Shown one piece after another: positions 10,901-25,900 of a stretch of DNA of 64,000 bases. The notes under the pieces were generated by a model. That model saw only the letters and a list, made by a program, of their open reading frames with translations, was not told the origin of the DNA and ran no database searches. Position 1 is the stretch's first letter. Each line of letters opens with the position of its first letter. This DNA comes from Siphonodentalium dalli (lineage: Eukaryota > Mollusca > Scaphopoda > Gadilida > Siphonodentaliidae): positions 234,794,944 through 234,858,943 of the forward strand of contig CP136061.1 in assembly GCA_032622095.1 (NCBI GenBank). Reading direction: 5' to 3'. The translations under genes and the position numbers were made by a program.

Positions 10901-13900
10901 ACTATATTCACGAAAAAACAACGGCGAATCACTCACCAAAGACAATTTACCCATCAAATATTAAATCATCGCCGAAACTGTTTGCCGGAAATCAAGTTAA
11001 CCGCCCGGACCACCCTTGTGGTGATTTTAGTGGATATAACATACTGCGGGTCTGTCGAAAACCTGCTCACAGAATATACTACACAACACACAGGATCACA
11101 CACGAAACCTGTGAACAATGTCCACAGTAAGCCTGATTTATATATTCGCTCAGTGATATATCGTAGAATAAACGGAGATTTGCCACTGCGGCCGGTGCTT
11201 ACCTTGATTGCTCTCGTCGTATCTCTCAGAGTGAGGTATTACGTCTGATATATTGTAGCTTGTCGTGTTATCGGCGGGGACCGTGGTTGTTGGAAATTGT
11301 ACAATATATACTGTAGATTTGGTAGTAGCGGATGTAGTGGTGGATGTGGATATGGTGATGGTGGTGCTGGTTGTGGTTGTTGTTTTTGTTCTTCTTGTTC
11401 TTGCTGTTGCTGTTGTTGTTGTTGTGGTTGTGGTGGTGGTGGTGGTGGTGGTGGTGGTGGTTGTGGTTGTGGTGGTGGTGGTGGTTGTGGTGGTTGTGGT
11501 GGTTGTGGTGGTGGTGGTGGTTGTGGTTGTGGTGGTGGTGGTGGTGGTGGTGGTTGTGGTCGTCGTCGTCGTCGTCGTCGTCGTGGAAGATGTAGTTGTG
11601 GGTGTCGTCGATGTTGTTGTCAATGCTGAAACAGTTGGGAAATATTATACAGAAAAGATTGCCTGAACAATGTTTGCAGCATTAAGCCCCATGGGCTTAC
11701 GTGTATACGAATAACTTACGATGTCTATGTTATATATTTATCATATTTTATCAATAGACCAACCGTGTGCATTAAACCGATCTGAATAACATCCGATATG
11801 CTCCAGAGTACATGGATGATGTCACACGGGTCAACAATTAATAGGTTCCGAAGTTCCATTGATAAATTTCTCATATTGACAAATCAGAAAGTTCGACAAT
11901 ATGCACAATGTATGTTATTTCAGGGATTAACATTTTGATTTGCGATCTTGTTGTTTGAGATCGCGGGTAATACCGAAGATCTAAGGACTACATTTACATG
12001 TAAATTAATATATCATAGTTTAGGTTATATCGTGAGGGGTGCTACAACATGCCACCCGGGAACGGAATTAGATTCGAGAAATTTTAACAGTTAAACATTC
12101 AATGACTAATCGTGAAACGACATGCCTGGAATTTGAAGTTATACACACTCCCCTCACTCCAACCCGAGTGACGGGCTCTATATATATAGGTCTGTCCCTA
12201 ATTCTGTCATATTATAGCAATCAATAAGAGCCATATTGTACTTGAAAACCATTGTCTACAGATAGCCACGTGCATTCTGATCAAACTAGAGCAGCGCCTG
12301 CAATGGCTGCAGTCGGTTCATTGGTTGGCTTGTACAAATGACTGGGGTAATATTGTACCAAGCGTGTTAGAGCAAATACTTGGTCAATCGCTATATAAAA
12401 CTTGTCATTATTATTATTATTATGGTATCATAAACGCAAGTCATATACAATGAAATGTCCACAGTAAATAACCGTTCATTAAGTTGGATATTGAGCGTCC
12501 GTTATTAAAATAATGTATCGTTGTTTGTAAGATAATGTACGAACTCGACAATAACCATCCATTATCCTATCAAATGGACTCGATGAACAAAGGAGTGACG
12601 TCATAGCCATGTTTTAAATACTCTTCGGTCAACGAGATAACAGCTTCTAGAGAAATTTCGATTTTCTTGCGAGTTCCTTGTGTGCTACATGTATTTCCTG
12701 ATGTATTGCTTTTCTCGCGTATACCTTTCTTCTCGTATATATTTTGCGTCGAGTTTCCTCCACATTTCTCGGTAAGATTTCCGGGACAGTCCTCATAACA
12801 CCGTCCTTCACCAATGGGCACATAGTCTCCAAATGCGTCTCCACAGAAACACTCGTGTTTATCCTTTAAGCCAGCATATGAGTAACCTGAAATAGAATGT
12901 CACATTAGCCGCCGATGACACTGACCCGTCAGCTCTGTGATAACCAATGGGCAGGTCGCATATTGCCGTATTTATCTGTGCCGCCAACTATTCAAGAATT
13001 CGTCCACATATATATCGAAGATGACCAATCGAACTGTGACATTACGTAGAGAAACATCTATATCTATATTTGCGAATGTCTGTCTGTCTGTGTTCTATAG
13101 CAATTCACGGGGGACCATCTAGATGGAACCAAAGGGGCATAACAGGGGTAACTTTTTACGAGGGAGATAATGGTTATAAATTTCTAAAGTGACGCTATTG
13201 TTGTCAGGGGCAAAAAAGGGGAGGGGCAGCAAAAAGAATTTGTCGCCGATTTCAACCTAATTTATACATAATGATATCCATGGTATGAGGAATCTAAATA
13301 TATGGTTTAAACATGTCAAACATGACGCCATTTGAGTAAGAGGTGAACGGAAAGGGAGAGGGCCACCACAATTGATAAAACTATTTTAGCGCCGATTTCC
13401 ACCACATTGATACACATTCTTCATGATATGAGGAATATAATGGTGTGGTTTAAAGATGTCAAAAGCGGCTCCGTTTGAGTGAGGGTGCACGGAAAGAGAG
13501 AGTGTCACCAAAATTGATAACATATATTTTTAGCGCCGATTTCCCAAAAATATTGATACCCATTCTTCTCCATGATATGAGGAATCAAATGTTGTTTAAA
13601 GATGTCAAATGTGGTGCCGTTCGAGTGAGGGCTGCACCGTAGGGGAGAGGGGCACCAACATTGATATAAATATCTTTAGTGCCGGTTTCCAATAAATTGA
13701 TACACATTCTTCTCGGGGATACGAAGAATCTAATCTTGTGATTTAAAGACGCCAAATTTGTGCCATTTGGGTGACTGATTTGTGGGGGGGGGGGGGGTAC
13801 TAAATTTGATAAGAATTTGTTTAGTCACAGATTACCTCAAAACTTATACGTAATGATCTCCATGCTATTATGAGTCTGATGGTGTGGCTTAAAGTTGTCA

Positions 13901-16900
13901 AGAATGGAGTCATTCGAGTTAGGGGTGCACTGAAGGGGAGACTTGGTACACTTATTTTAACGCCGATTTCCACCAAATTGGTACACCTTCTACATGATAC
14001 GAAGATGATTTAAACACGACATATTGTACGTTTGTTGATAATAATTTGTTTAGTCGGCAATTGCCACCAAACTTATATTTAATCATTTCCATGATATCTG
14101 GAGCCTAATGGTGTAGTTTAACGATATCAAAAGTGGCGCCGTTCGAGTCAGTGTGCATGGAGTGGCCCGGGAGACAGACGTTAATTTGATAACAGTTATG
14201 TTTAGCGCCGATTTCCACCAAATTGATACACATTATTTTCCATGATATAATAATCTAATGGTGTGATTTAAAGATGCCAAATGGGTGCTATTTGGATGAG
14301 AGAGAGGGGGCACTATCAACCTGATAATATATCTTTAGTCGCAGATTACCACCAAACTTATACATAATAATCTCCATGATATCAGAAGTCTGATAGAGCG
14401 GCTTAAAGCTGTAAAAGTGGCGTTATTCGAGTCAGGGGTGCACGGAAGGGAGAGCGGGGCACCAACATTTATAAACATATTTCTTGTGCGCCGATTTCTA
14501 CCAAATTTATACACATTCTTCTACATGATATGAGGAATCTAATGCTGTGGTTTACATATGCAACAATGGCGCCGCTCAAGTCAGGGGTGCAAGGAATGGG
14601 AATTAGGAACCAAAATTGATAAAAAATATTTTTAGCGCCGTTTCCATCAAATTGATACACATTTTTCTCCATGATACGAGGAATCTAATTGTTTGATTTA
14701 AAGACGCAAATTGGTTCCGTTTGGGTGAGAGATGCGGGCACTATATTGATATGAATTTGTTTAGTCGCCGATTTTCACCAATGTTTTATAGTCATCTTCA
14801 CAATGAGTCTTAATTGTGTGTTTTCAATGGATAGGGAATGGATGGTCACCAAAAACTGATAACTATATGTGCCTGTATCCACCAAATTCTTCTCCGGTGA
14901 TACGAGAAATCAAATCGTTTGGGTTAGACGCCACATTTAGTGCCTACATTTTCGAATGCCTGCCTGTGTTCTATATAACTTCACAGGGCACCATCTAGAT
15001 AGGGGTCTAGTTGGGGTAGCTTTTTACGAGGAATATAAGGATGTGAGTTCTAAAGTGATGCTGTTGGTGTCGGTGGCAGAACATGGGGAGGGGTATCAAC
15101 AATTATTGTTGTCACCGATTTCCACGAAAATTACACATAATCATCTCCATGCTATGGCGCCGTTCGAGTCAGGGGTACACGGAGGCGAGAGGTGCACCAA
15201 AATTGATTATAATAAACCTATTCTTAGCATCTATTTCCACCATATTGATACTTATTCTTCTCCATGATACGAGGTAACTAATCCTGCGATTTAAAGACGC
15301 CAAATTGGTGCCGTTTGGGGGGAGAGATGGGGCAGTAAATGTGATTGGAATTTGTTGCTGATTGCCACCAAACTTATACATAATCATCTCCATGCTATCG
15401 TGAGTCTTATGGTGTGGTTTCAAGATGTCAAAAGTGGCGCCGATCGAGTCATGAATGGGGAGGAGTACCAAAGCTTATACAAATGTTTTAGCATCAATTT
15501 CCATCAAATTCAACAAGGTCTTCTCCAGTGATATGATGAATCAAATCACGTGGGTTAAGGACGCCACATTTGGTGCCGTTTGGGTCAGGGTGGAGAGAGG
15601 AGGGACACTAACATTCATAAGAATATTTTTGTCGCCGATATCCACCAAAATTATATATAGTCATCTCCATAATTCGTTCTGAGGAGTTTTTTGTTTCCAA
15701 ATTTCACAACCTCGACATTTGGTGACTTAGTTAAGTCACTTGAACAATTATATCTTCTCAACTGTTATATTTATATGGGGAATGGAATCAGGGCATTCAT
15801 ATAGTAAGCTAGCAAAAACAGATACACAGCAGAAAACAATAAAAGTAAATTTATCATTCTATTTAACATATACATATATCCTTGCAAAATAAGAGATATT
15901 GAACCACAAGAGGATGGCATGTTAAAAAAATGACGCATATACTATATAACACAACTGATAGTCTCTCCCATTCATGATATTTTCACCAACAGAGATACAA
16001 TGTGGAAATGTATATAAGGCCTGTTCAAAAATATTGGTCACAGTGTGCAATCAAATATAGTTTCTTCTGAGATAAAATAAAACACAGTAGCACACGACTT
16101 TTCAGGATCCTCCAACACTGGCAACTGACAACGGTACATCTGCCCGTTATAGAGGTTTCTTTCATGTTATTAGAACAGAATCACAGCTTAACACACGTAA
16201 AATGTCGCTCTGTATCTCGCACATGTAGCTGATATAATTATTGCAACATTTATTTAAAAAATAATTAGCCAGATTAGCACCATGAACCGAGGAGCACCTG
16301 GGCGTTTCTTTAAAACGTCTGTATCTTCATGGAGATATGATAACCAGGCGACCTCAACATCTTATTCAAACTCACTAGATTGATCTATACATCTCAAATC
16401 ACATAATTGAATGTGAGACAACAATTTTTACAAGTTCTTCATCAACATACACGTATCCTGAATGTTTCCCCAGTAATATTGTCAAGTTTAATACCATTGT
16501 TAAATTGTTTCTGATCATTATTGGTGAATTCTTATGAGAAAAAACAGTCTAGCTGATGAGCCAAATATCAAATATAGTAATTATCCCATGCTTGAGAAAG
16601 AGAACATGACATTCGAAAACAGCGTGTTTTGTGCTACCAGACGATAACGCCAAACCAGACATCAAAAGCGGAACCGGCTTGCATTGATTGCAGTATATGA
16701 TATTGGTTTCAGTTTATTGCCATACGGAAATTGTCAGGAATGTTTTTCGCTTTTCGAACTTTTCGTAGAAAACATCGATATATCATTTTTTGGCAAAGTT
16801 GATACCATACATAGTCCTTGATGGTGTTATGTATTAGTAAATAGCCGATTCTGATCACCAAAGTGTCTTTTGAAGGAAATCGTATTGTTGTTGTAACTTG

Positions 16901-19900
16901 ATCTTGAACAAATTAGTTTGCAATATTTACCCTTTTCCATGTGATCACATTAGAAGTATGCATGTGCAATATGTTATCTGCATGCTGAATGAATCATGAT
17001 ATACCGTATTGTTATCACCTACAATTATCAAGCAATCAAATAATTTATAATGGGCAGAATATAATGTTTGGTAGTTACTGCACCTACTTTTAGAACTAGT
17101 TTCCATCTACATACCCGGTAGACATGGCTTGTAACAGACTGAACTACATTGATACATTCCCTGCCCTACATGTATATACTGTTCTCAGATCACTGTAACT
17201 ACCGGTATGAAGTAGCTTCAATGCTCCATACATATAGACATAACGCACACATGTATGGTCTCTTTTTCAGCGCACCAACATACAGATTACTGTGATGCTA
17301 TCCACGCACTGGTGAGCATTTCTCAAAGTATTCAGAAAAGCGTTCATATAGCTGCCATGGATCTTGTGGTGACAATGACTTTTCCCACGTCGAATTGAGC
17401 ATAATATTACTTGTTTTATAAATGTGCTGTGGATTATCAGATTCAAATGGAGATTTTGAATTCTCTGAATGCTGTTCAGTAGCCAATATAAACTGGAAGA
17501 TTCACAATACTTAGTCATTCAAAAACCAAGATTATTTATTCTCCCACCCCTACACATTTTAGCACAGGCAGCCCGTGTGTGATACATGTGTGAGATTTCC
17601 CTGTCTCACCCAACACGTGATCAGTTGTCTTACCCCACCCACGTGACTGATTTGCCAATTTAATTAAGAGCCGGAACTAATTTAACAAACCGTCATCATA
17701 TTTTGTGTGAACTAAAACAATGGCGACCAACCAGTTACGCTTCACGTTTCAAGTAAATAAATATGGACGAATTCATGGAAACTAATACAAATGGAGATAA
17801 GTCTCCCACATGTTAATCACGAAGAACCTTCAACATAACCTCACTTGCAAACGCAGAGTTGCACAACATGAAATATAAACGACTAATTGTGCGAACACAT
17901 TCCAACAAACATTACTTGCATATTTCGTAACACGTAAACAATAGCCGATTCACAAATGACGAACGAAATAGTTCCACATTCGAATAGTTGTCATCGTTGC
18001 AATAAATCGTCGAACCCGTCTAACTAACATTTGTCTGCCATATATACACATGTTTCCTTTTCTAATGGTACCGATATGGACATTTCCCATGACAAAAACG
18101 ATTAGTCTAGTTGTTTATACTTCATACCAATACGCGCGTTTCTCGGAATATATTTAGGTGCAACGATGTGACGTATTCATGTCGATTTCACAAGACCATA
18201 TAAATTTCACTCTAACATACTAACCCTGATGCGCTTTGATTTTACAGTATATACCTTTGGTATATACCGAAATAATCACAGATAATCACAAATATCGCAT
18301 CAGATTTCTCCCCAGATGTACCGTTACGAAGCTACTGGAATGTGCCAAAGATTGGTATAAAACACAAAATCGGAACGAGACTCTTGGGTTGGGAGAAAAA
18401 TGATCCATCATTACCTGGGAAGTGGGCATGGAAAATATCACCTTCGGGCCCAGATATTTGGTCCGGACACTCGACAAGCCTCGTGTCCAGCCCAAATATC
18501 TGGCCCCTCGGGTGAGATTTTTCCATCCCACACCCCAGGTCATGATGGACAATATTAATCTATAACACACATGAATGTATTCCCATTTTAGTGATATTTA
18601 GTGATACTAAAAATCCCTTAACACTTTAATAATTGACCAGTTACATGTACTGGATTCCCATTTCTTCATGTGTAGTGATGTTCATATAATAATTCAACTG
18701 TCTGCTGTCTGCTCACATTATTCATAATATCTGAACATCCATACAAATGAAGAATAAAACATTCCAATATATACAATTAGAATTGAATGGGACAGTCCAT
18801 TCAGTACATACAGGGTTAAATATAATGATGGCCTTCTCGGTGGGTATTGCTGTTAAATAGCCAAATCCGTTAAAACCGCCAAAACAGAAAGAATATTAAA
18901 ATATGGACATATTTTGTTCTTATACCGATCATAAAGATCGTGTAAATAGTATGTTATTTTCGAGTTAGTATGCTGTGTTAGTAAGCAAATGCCATGTTAT
19001 GTTACAGTACAGTACGTACAGTGTGTGATATAAACAAAACACTCAACACCGGGGATATCCCAATGAATTAACTTTGGTGTTAAAACTGTAACAACATTGC
19101 GTTATTGTGCTCGCTAATCCTGGCCAGTCAATATTTCGGTGTTAACCGTGAATCAATCTCCCAACAAAATCACCACGGCGTTGAGTGTTTTGCTTATCGC
19201 ACACGCTGTATGTGTTGTATATATATATACAATTATTCGGCTCACACATGTGTGTTTTGCGGATAATATCCTGTTCGTACTATAATTCTACTATACTATT
19301 AGTTTATTCTTGAACTTTTCTTTATAATTTGGTTATTTCTAAATTAGAGCCTTCAACCAAGGTCATCCGTGCCTTTAAGAGGGAGCAATTATTATCAAAG
19401 AAAACCAATATGATTCGGGGGGGGGCCTCCCTATTCACATTCTATGTAAATCAGACACAGACAGTATACGCAAATAAAACATTGGGGCTGATTCATCAGC
19501 ATCATTTTTGTCTGTTATAAATACTGTGCTTTCTCTAGAGTGTTTATTACCACTGAAAGGGAAATAAATCTACCTATCTGATGACTAAATCATTTTCACT
19601 GTTCTCATGGAGGCAATTTATATGGAATAGTTTGTTACCATATATTAAGATTTCTCCATATAAATTACAGCCATTTCAACAAGAAATGAGAATTTGTTCA
19701 CGCTCATCGAAGTAAGCAAATTTGAAATAACGAACACATCCATTTATCTGACATATATGTATATCCGCACATATAGTTATTACGTTTGACATTGATTGTT
19801 CATATTTTGAATAAAGAAATTTAAATAGAAACATACCGTTATCTTATATTACTGATAACATCAATGGAATATTCTGGGTACCAACACCCCCGCCCATGCA

Positions 19901-22900
19901 ACTAAACCTTTACCCTCGCTGTACCCCCCCCCCCCCCACAACCAACTGGATTCTGATCCATTCTTCGACTACCAAATGTGTCCAATGACATGGACCTGTG
20001 TCGCCCCAAATGTGTCACTTGACACACGCTACGCGCTTTCTATGGACATACTCTGTGTATTGTTTAGTGTGTCAGCTGATACGACTGGACAACACGATAG
20101 GTGTGTCGCATGATACGTTTGCTGTGTCACATGACATGTTTTCTGTGTTATTTGACGCGCTTTCTGTGGACAACTTTTCGTGTCATTTGACACGGATAAG
20201 TTTTCAGTTATACAGTTTCCGTCCGTCATCAACATTCAATGATCGATTGAAACACGAATATGTAACTGTGTATGAACGGAAGTGAACGCTGTATCGCGGT
20301 AATCGGACATAAATAAAAGTCGCTCGCCTCAGCTTGACTACGGTACGTATATTTTCGTCTTTCCCTCCAATTGTGTACAAATCCCAGCCCGGGTGCCAAT
20401 CTGCCTCGATGAGGGGTATGTTTCGCTACATTTTCGTACTTATTTCGTTTCAGTGTCGTGTCTAGTTCTCTCGTAAATCAAGGTTAACCTCCTATTTTCG
20501 TGCTAAAACACGTCACGTTTGCGATCAAAAGCACATTTTTCAAACTATACGATGTCTTATTTTATAACAAAGACATTTTTTGGATGCCTTGATATCCCAT
20601 TGAAAACCACGCTTAGCGATTGTCCCCTGTTTCCTGTGTTTTCTCGACATACGAGCCCGATTTCAAAGCGTGGTGCTCCAACAGAATTGAACGCACGGTA
20701 AGATCTGACAAAAAAACATTGAACGCACGGTATTTTTTTTATTATTTGTATTGAACGCACAGTAACATTTCGATTACACCCTTTAACGGCCGGTTAGCAT
20801 CATATCGCACGTTTCTAACTTGATTTCCACATGCCACAAATGTACATTTTTACATTTCCACAGCCAATATTGCTACTTGTGCTAACAAAATGTTTTATTA
20901 AAATGGTCAAATGTCACAATAAAGATATTACGGCTAAACCATCCACATGCAATTATATGTTGTATGGAGAGAGCGACCGTATGCCAATTGATATATTAAT
21001 ATATATATGTTGGCGCTAAAACTCAGTAATGTCTCATCCTCTAATTTCACGTGGATAAACAAAGTGAGCAAATTTTAACAGAATGTGGTCAGCTTCACTT
21101 AATGGATATAGGTAAAATTCACTGTACTGAGCGATTACTCTCATACATTGAGTGCAACCTTATTTGTAGGTTCCGTAGTAAATGGAAAAATGATATAGAG
21201 GCCTGTGCAGTAGGGGGAATTATATACAAAATGTTCAAACAGGATATCCATTTTGAAGATTACTTGAATATTCTTGATACCAGAAACCGGTTAACGTTAT
21301 GCAGATTCCGTACATGTAACCACCAGTTACCTATAGAGACGGGCCGATGGAATAATATTGATATCGCTGACAGAATATACACAAAGTGTCACAAATACAT
21401 TGGTGATGAATTTCATTATTTATTGGAATGTGAGTTATTTAGGTTAGGGATGTAAGAAAACGCTTTTTACAACCAAAATATATTAGATGAATAAATGCTA
21501 CCGCGATAAATGAAATTCTCAATATGAAGAATCCCATATTACTCCGCAGACTTTGTTCTTTCATTCGGATCATCACGAACGTATTCTCAGATCACAATTA
21601 ATGCATCGTCATGAATCTGTCTAGTTTTGATCTGCTATGATATACGTGTAGATTCGAGCAGACGACACGGAGAGAGAAACTGCATGGATTCACATTCATT
21701 CATCTATGGTGATGGTCAAATGCGGAATTTGACGGAAAGTCTCAAACTTTCTGCTGAATTTAGCTAGCTGAACATCCACATTGATGAATGGATGTGAAAG
21801 TAGTATTAAAGTAAATACGTGCCAACAAGCGCAATGAGGATTAATGTATATTTACATTATATCAGTTATAATTGATTATTTAAATAGTCATACGTTATGA
21901 TATTAATACTTGGCTTCTATGTTGGTATATTAGTATATATGTATGGTTCCAGGAATCAATTATACGATAGTCACTAGTGAGCGATATGGCAATCATCGAT
22001 GGTATAAATACTAAAATTGACGATCTACATGTAGTAACATATTATTTGTAACTAAATCCATCAACCTTTTATTTCAGCGTTGCGATTAATTAGTTTACTC
22101 CAACCAACAAGGTTTCACACTAGATTTCGCCGTCATTACTCTTGAAGAAAATAAGCTAGTAGCGGTGTCAGAATAAAACTCGGAATATATTCATCGAATT
22201 TCAACATGCCATCGACCAGGAACCATATGTACACATCTATTGTATAATATTTCTATGTCTATTGTGTATATAATTCTATATCTCAATATCCTTATGTTAT
22301 ACATGTATTAACTTGGATGATAGAGAATAAAGCATATATACATAAAACAAAAAATTAAAAAGAAATTGTTTATACCAATTGCGTCTGTGATCAATAAACC
22401 ACTAAAAGCAAGGGATGAAAATGGTATGCACATCAGGTTGATGTAAACATATTCAGATCCTAATTAATACATGTAACATATATGACCATTTAACAAAAGT
22501 GTTGACAATAAAGTATAGATAGCTGAATCGGGTTAACGATGCTCACCTTTTTGAAAACACAATGATGTACACACGCCGACTGAATTCTTATTGAAATAAG
22601 TCATACCCCCAGGGAGGTCTATGTCCCATTTGTCTCTATAACATCCTATGTAAGACCATGTGTATTTTTCATCGGCATCATCTGTAAGGATAGCAATTAT
22701 AGCAGATCACGTATGTTCAGTGCATGATACCATTTACATGTGTCTGCTATTCTGTGCGTTGTTATGCCTGAGAGAATCCATTAAAACTATGAACAACTAG
22801 CCGTTCGATTGTCTGGACGAAATAGCAGGGTGTCCAATTAATGTCAATGACGTGGCATCATACGCCTATTTGGTTTGTTTTCTGTTATCAGATAGGCTAG

Positions 22901-25900
22901 CAGTTTTCCGTTGAGGGGGTGTCCCGAAAGTTCGGGAAATTTCAATTACAACCCAATATTGGGTTGACACTTTCCAACTGGTACCACCGACTTTCCAATT
23001 GTTGGAATTTTCTAACCTGATGCCCCCATAAGGGTTGAATTATTTTCAACTGATGGCCATTTAGTCCAACGTTTTGTTATTCGGAAACTCTATGATGTTG
23101 AAGATTATGACACATACCACAACATCTATTGAAAATAATAGATGCTGGATGAACAGGACGACCCCAATGAATTCATGGTGGCATGAGACGAATTTGAGGA
23201 CCACACCAGCCAATTAAGTGAAGGACCGAAATACGAGTATGAACAGTTCTTTGCGCAACACAAGCACGTGATACAGTACAACCGAGGCCGTACACGGTTC
23301 AGATGAGAGAAAAACATCACGCCATAAGGTGTTACTTCGGAAAATTTCGTTTCCATTTGTTTACGTAAAACATCGTAGAATTGAAAACTCATACATTGCA
23401 ACTATTCATTCTGTTCCCGACAAAGAACTACCACAAATTCATAAATTCCAACTCTTGAGATCGTTACTATGTGGGCCTGCTGCAATTTGCAATTTGCATA
23501 ACTGGACTTTCTCTTACTAATGATAACTACGCTGATGCTATTGAAATCCTGACACAGAGTTCTGAACAATCTCTAAATTTGGAATCTGGCTGATTTAGAG
23601 CAGGCCTAATTGAGGTTCCGAAATAAGATTTACTCCCGTTTTTTTGAAGGCCCATACCAAACTCCATGCAGGAGTTATCTCCCTTGATGAATACCGTCTC
23701 CCGTAGGTGTTTAGTTTTTCCAAATTATGATTTTAAAATAAAATTTTTAATTATGTTAATTTAAAAAAAAAAATTGTTGAGCGAGGAGTTCAATCTAAAC
23801 CAATTGTATTTTTTAAATGGACATTTAAATGTTTTACATATATTTTTTGTTTAAACAAAAATGTCCACACGACATGTCCGCTTGTCTAGATCTTAATTCC
23901 CAAATTGTGGGCTGTATTCGAATTCGTGTTCTTCTATGATCAACCTGCACTTGAGGATGCGAACACCAGGGACAGACACGAACATGGTAACGCCAGTTCG
24001 CGGGTTTGAGTTTTCACTCCCCGTTTTATGGGGAGTAAAGGTCATGAACAATGAATTTCCATGGCGAAGACAAAATGTTTGCTCTCGTATAAACTTCCAA
24101 CAACTGTGATTAAATTTAGAGTAAGGCCCATTACAGATGCACTTCCATCACATCGACTACAATGAAATTAGATCAGATGAAAGTGCGATAAACCATCGAA
24201 TACTTTTCAGAAGTTGTGTTGACATAATGTATCGTTAAACGAAGACGTATTGTTAAAAATGGACTCTGCAAAGCATTCCTGAGCTCACGTTGGCGGCAAA
24301 TTGTGGCACCAACTATAGTTAAATGTTGTCTGTGAAAAGTTTATTTCTACTAATGCATTATTATTCCTTTACCTTCAGTCTTACTACACTACTAAAGTGT
24401 GCATTTATTTCCTGGTTTGTCATTTATGTCTACACAGGCAGTCAGGCACGGCGCTATTTAGTTAGTATAAAGTTCGTTATCTACACGATTGCGCCTTCAT
24501 CGATTCGAAGGCAATAAAATTAAAATTATTACGTCCTCCACGTATTTCCCCTTGGTAACGAGGATTTCCAAACCCAATTTACGGAAAACCGAACGTGAGA
24601 ACCTTGTATGCATGGTATTCGATGCAATGAAAGTGCGACGTAGGTAACCAATACGGATTTGTATCGGAGAGTCGACAAAGTCTGCAGGATCTCGGACGCT
24701 GGCAGGATACATCGGATACAAACGTCGCATTTATATTTGATGCGACGAAAGTGCGACGTTTCTAGCGGGCCTAAGTTATGTCCATCTGCATGTTCGCGAA
24801 TTTTCTCCGAGACCCTGGGACCGATTTTAACCAAATGAAATGTGATTCCTCGGGTAAGCCGGCGTGTTAAACTTTAAAAAAAAAAAAATTTGTACTAAAA
24901 ACTTGTTTTAAATTGAGTAAGAGAAGTTCAATCTGAAACAGGTAATTAAATAATAAAAAAATAATATATAATAACTTTAAAAACAAAGGTTTAAAAAATC
25001 GTAATGTGCATGAAGAGCACAAAGGAGCCTGTTCCATATAGTTATTGCAAAATGACGAGCCCTGATAAGCTGAACTATATCTGCAACTACCTTACCGCCT
25101 AGCAGCCGTAAGCTCGAGCTTCCCACTACTGAATATTTGTGGAAAGCTCCATTCGCATATGCACACAATTCTAACACACGAGATCACCCGGGAACACGTT
25201 CAAGAACATAGAAGAACACGAATTCGAATACACCCGTGACGAACATGACGTGGCAGTGTTCCCGAAAAACTATTCGCATGCATGCCCTGGTTAAGGGTCT
25301 ATTCTCATTGCACACGCGCGTGCGATTAATCGCAGCGTTTTTTAAGGTCGAGCGGCTCTATATGTGTGTTCGATTGCATTCCTTCCCCCCACTGCTAAGA
25401 GTCCCCCCAATAGGGGTGGGGGTCTGACGAACACATGCATACACAGGAGCCAGGGCTAGGGTAGATTGGAGGATGATAAAGTACTTTTGGGGTGGGGGTG
25501 ACCACATATATATATGCTGACACACTAACTTTAATTTTCCTCAGTTAGATTTACTCAGGTATAAGTTGAGTATAACTAGCCATGCCATCAAAATGACATA
25601 AGTTTTGAGGACAAAATTTATATCTAGCTAATTATAATTAAAAATAGAGGGTTCATTTCCATGTAGTTGGGCATAAATATGCATATTTTATTCCAGCTTG
25701 AACAGGGGGGGGGGGGGGGCGAAAAAAAAAATGCGGGACACAACGTACCGGGGGATGGGGGGGGGGTACATAGGCGTCAAAAATGTATACGTAAATATTT
25801 TCTTTATTCATTTAGGGGGGGTTGTCGGAAAAAATTTGCATGTAATTCTTTTCCAAATATGTATTTTCAGACTCACAACTTCAATTTTCTCTCATTTTAT

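Larger units (their letters stand above)
20210..23065 (-). repeat. Duplicated intron-exon block, copy A (partner 45985-46770 and 48008-48045)
   Basis: Plus-strand similarity to the block around exon 2 runs from CCGTCATCAACATTCAATG at about 20220 (partner 45988), through exon 4 (partner exon 2), across about 350 bp of upstream intron, to TTTCAACTGATGG...TTAGTCCAACG at about 23040-23065 (partner 48020-48045). Copy A is longer between 20.28 and 22.5 kb, where it contains a LINE fragment. Copy B is longer at its far end, where a TIR element is inserted. Confidence 0.85.

Noticed and set aside
10982-11130. Additional extracellular exon between stalk and membrane exons (minus strand)
   Set aside because: Acceptors exist, but no donor gives a phase-1 exon with a recognisable domain, and exons 6 and 7 already join in frame.
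11265-11666. Long plus-strand poly-Val, poly-Gly/Cys and Trp/Leu frames
   Set aside because: They are the antisense and shifted readings of the threonine triplet repeat in exon 6. Only the minus-strand Thr frame has splice sites in the right phase and non-repetitive ends.
21051-21455. Independent host gene of 134 codons
   Set aside because: Its C-terminal half matches the zinc cluster region of LINE ORF2 and the frame breaks just after; retrotransposon fragment.
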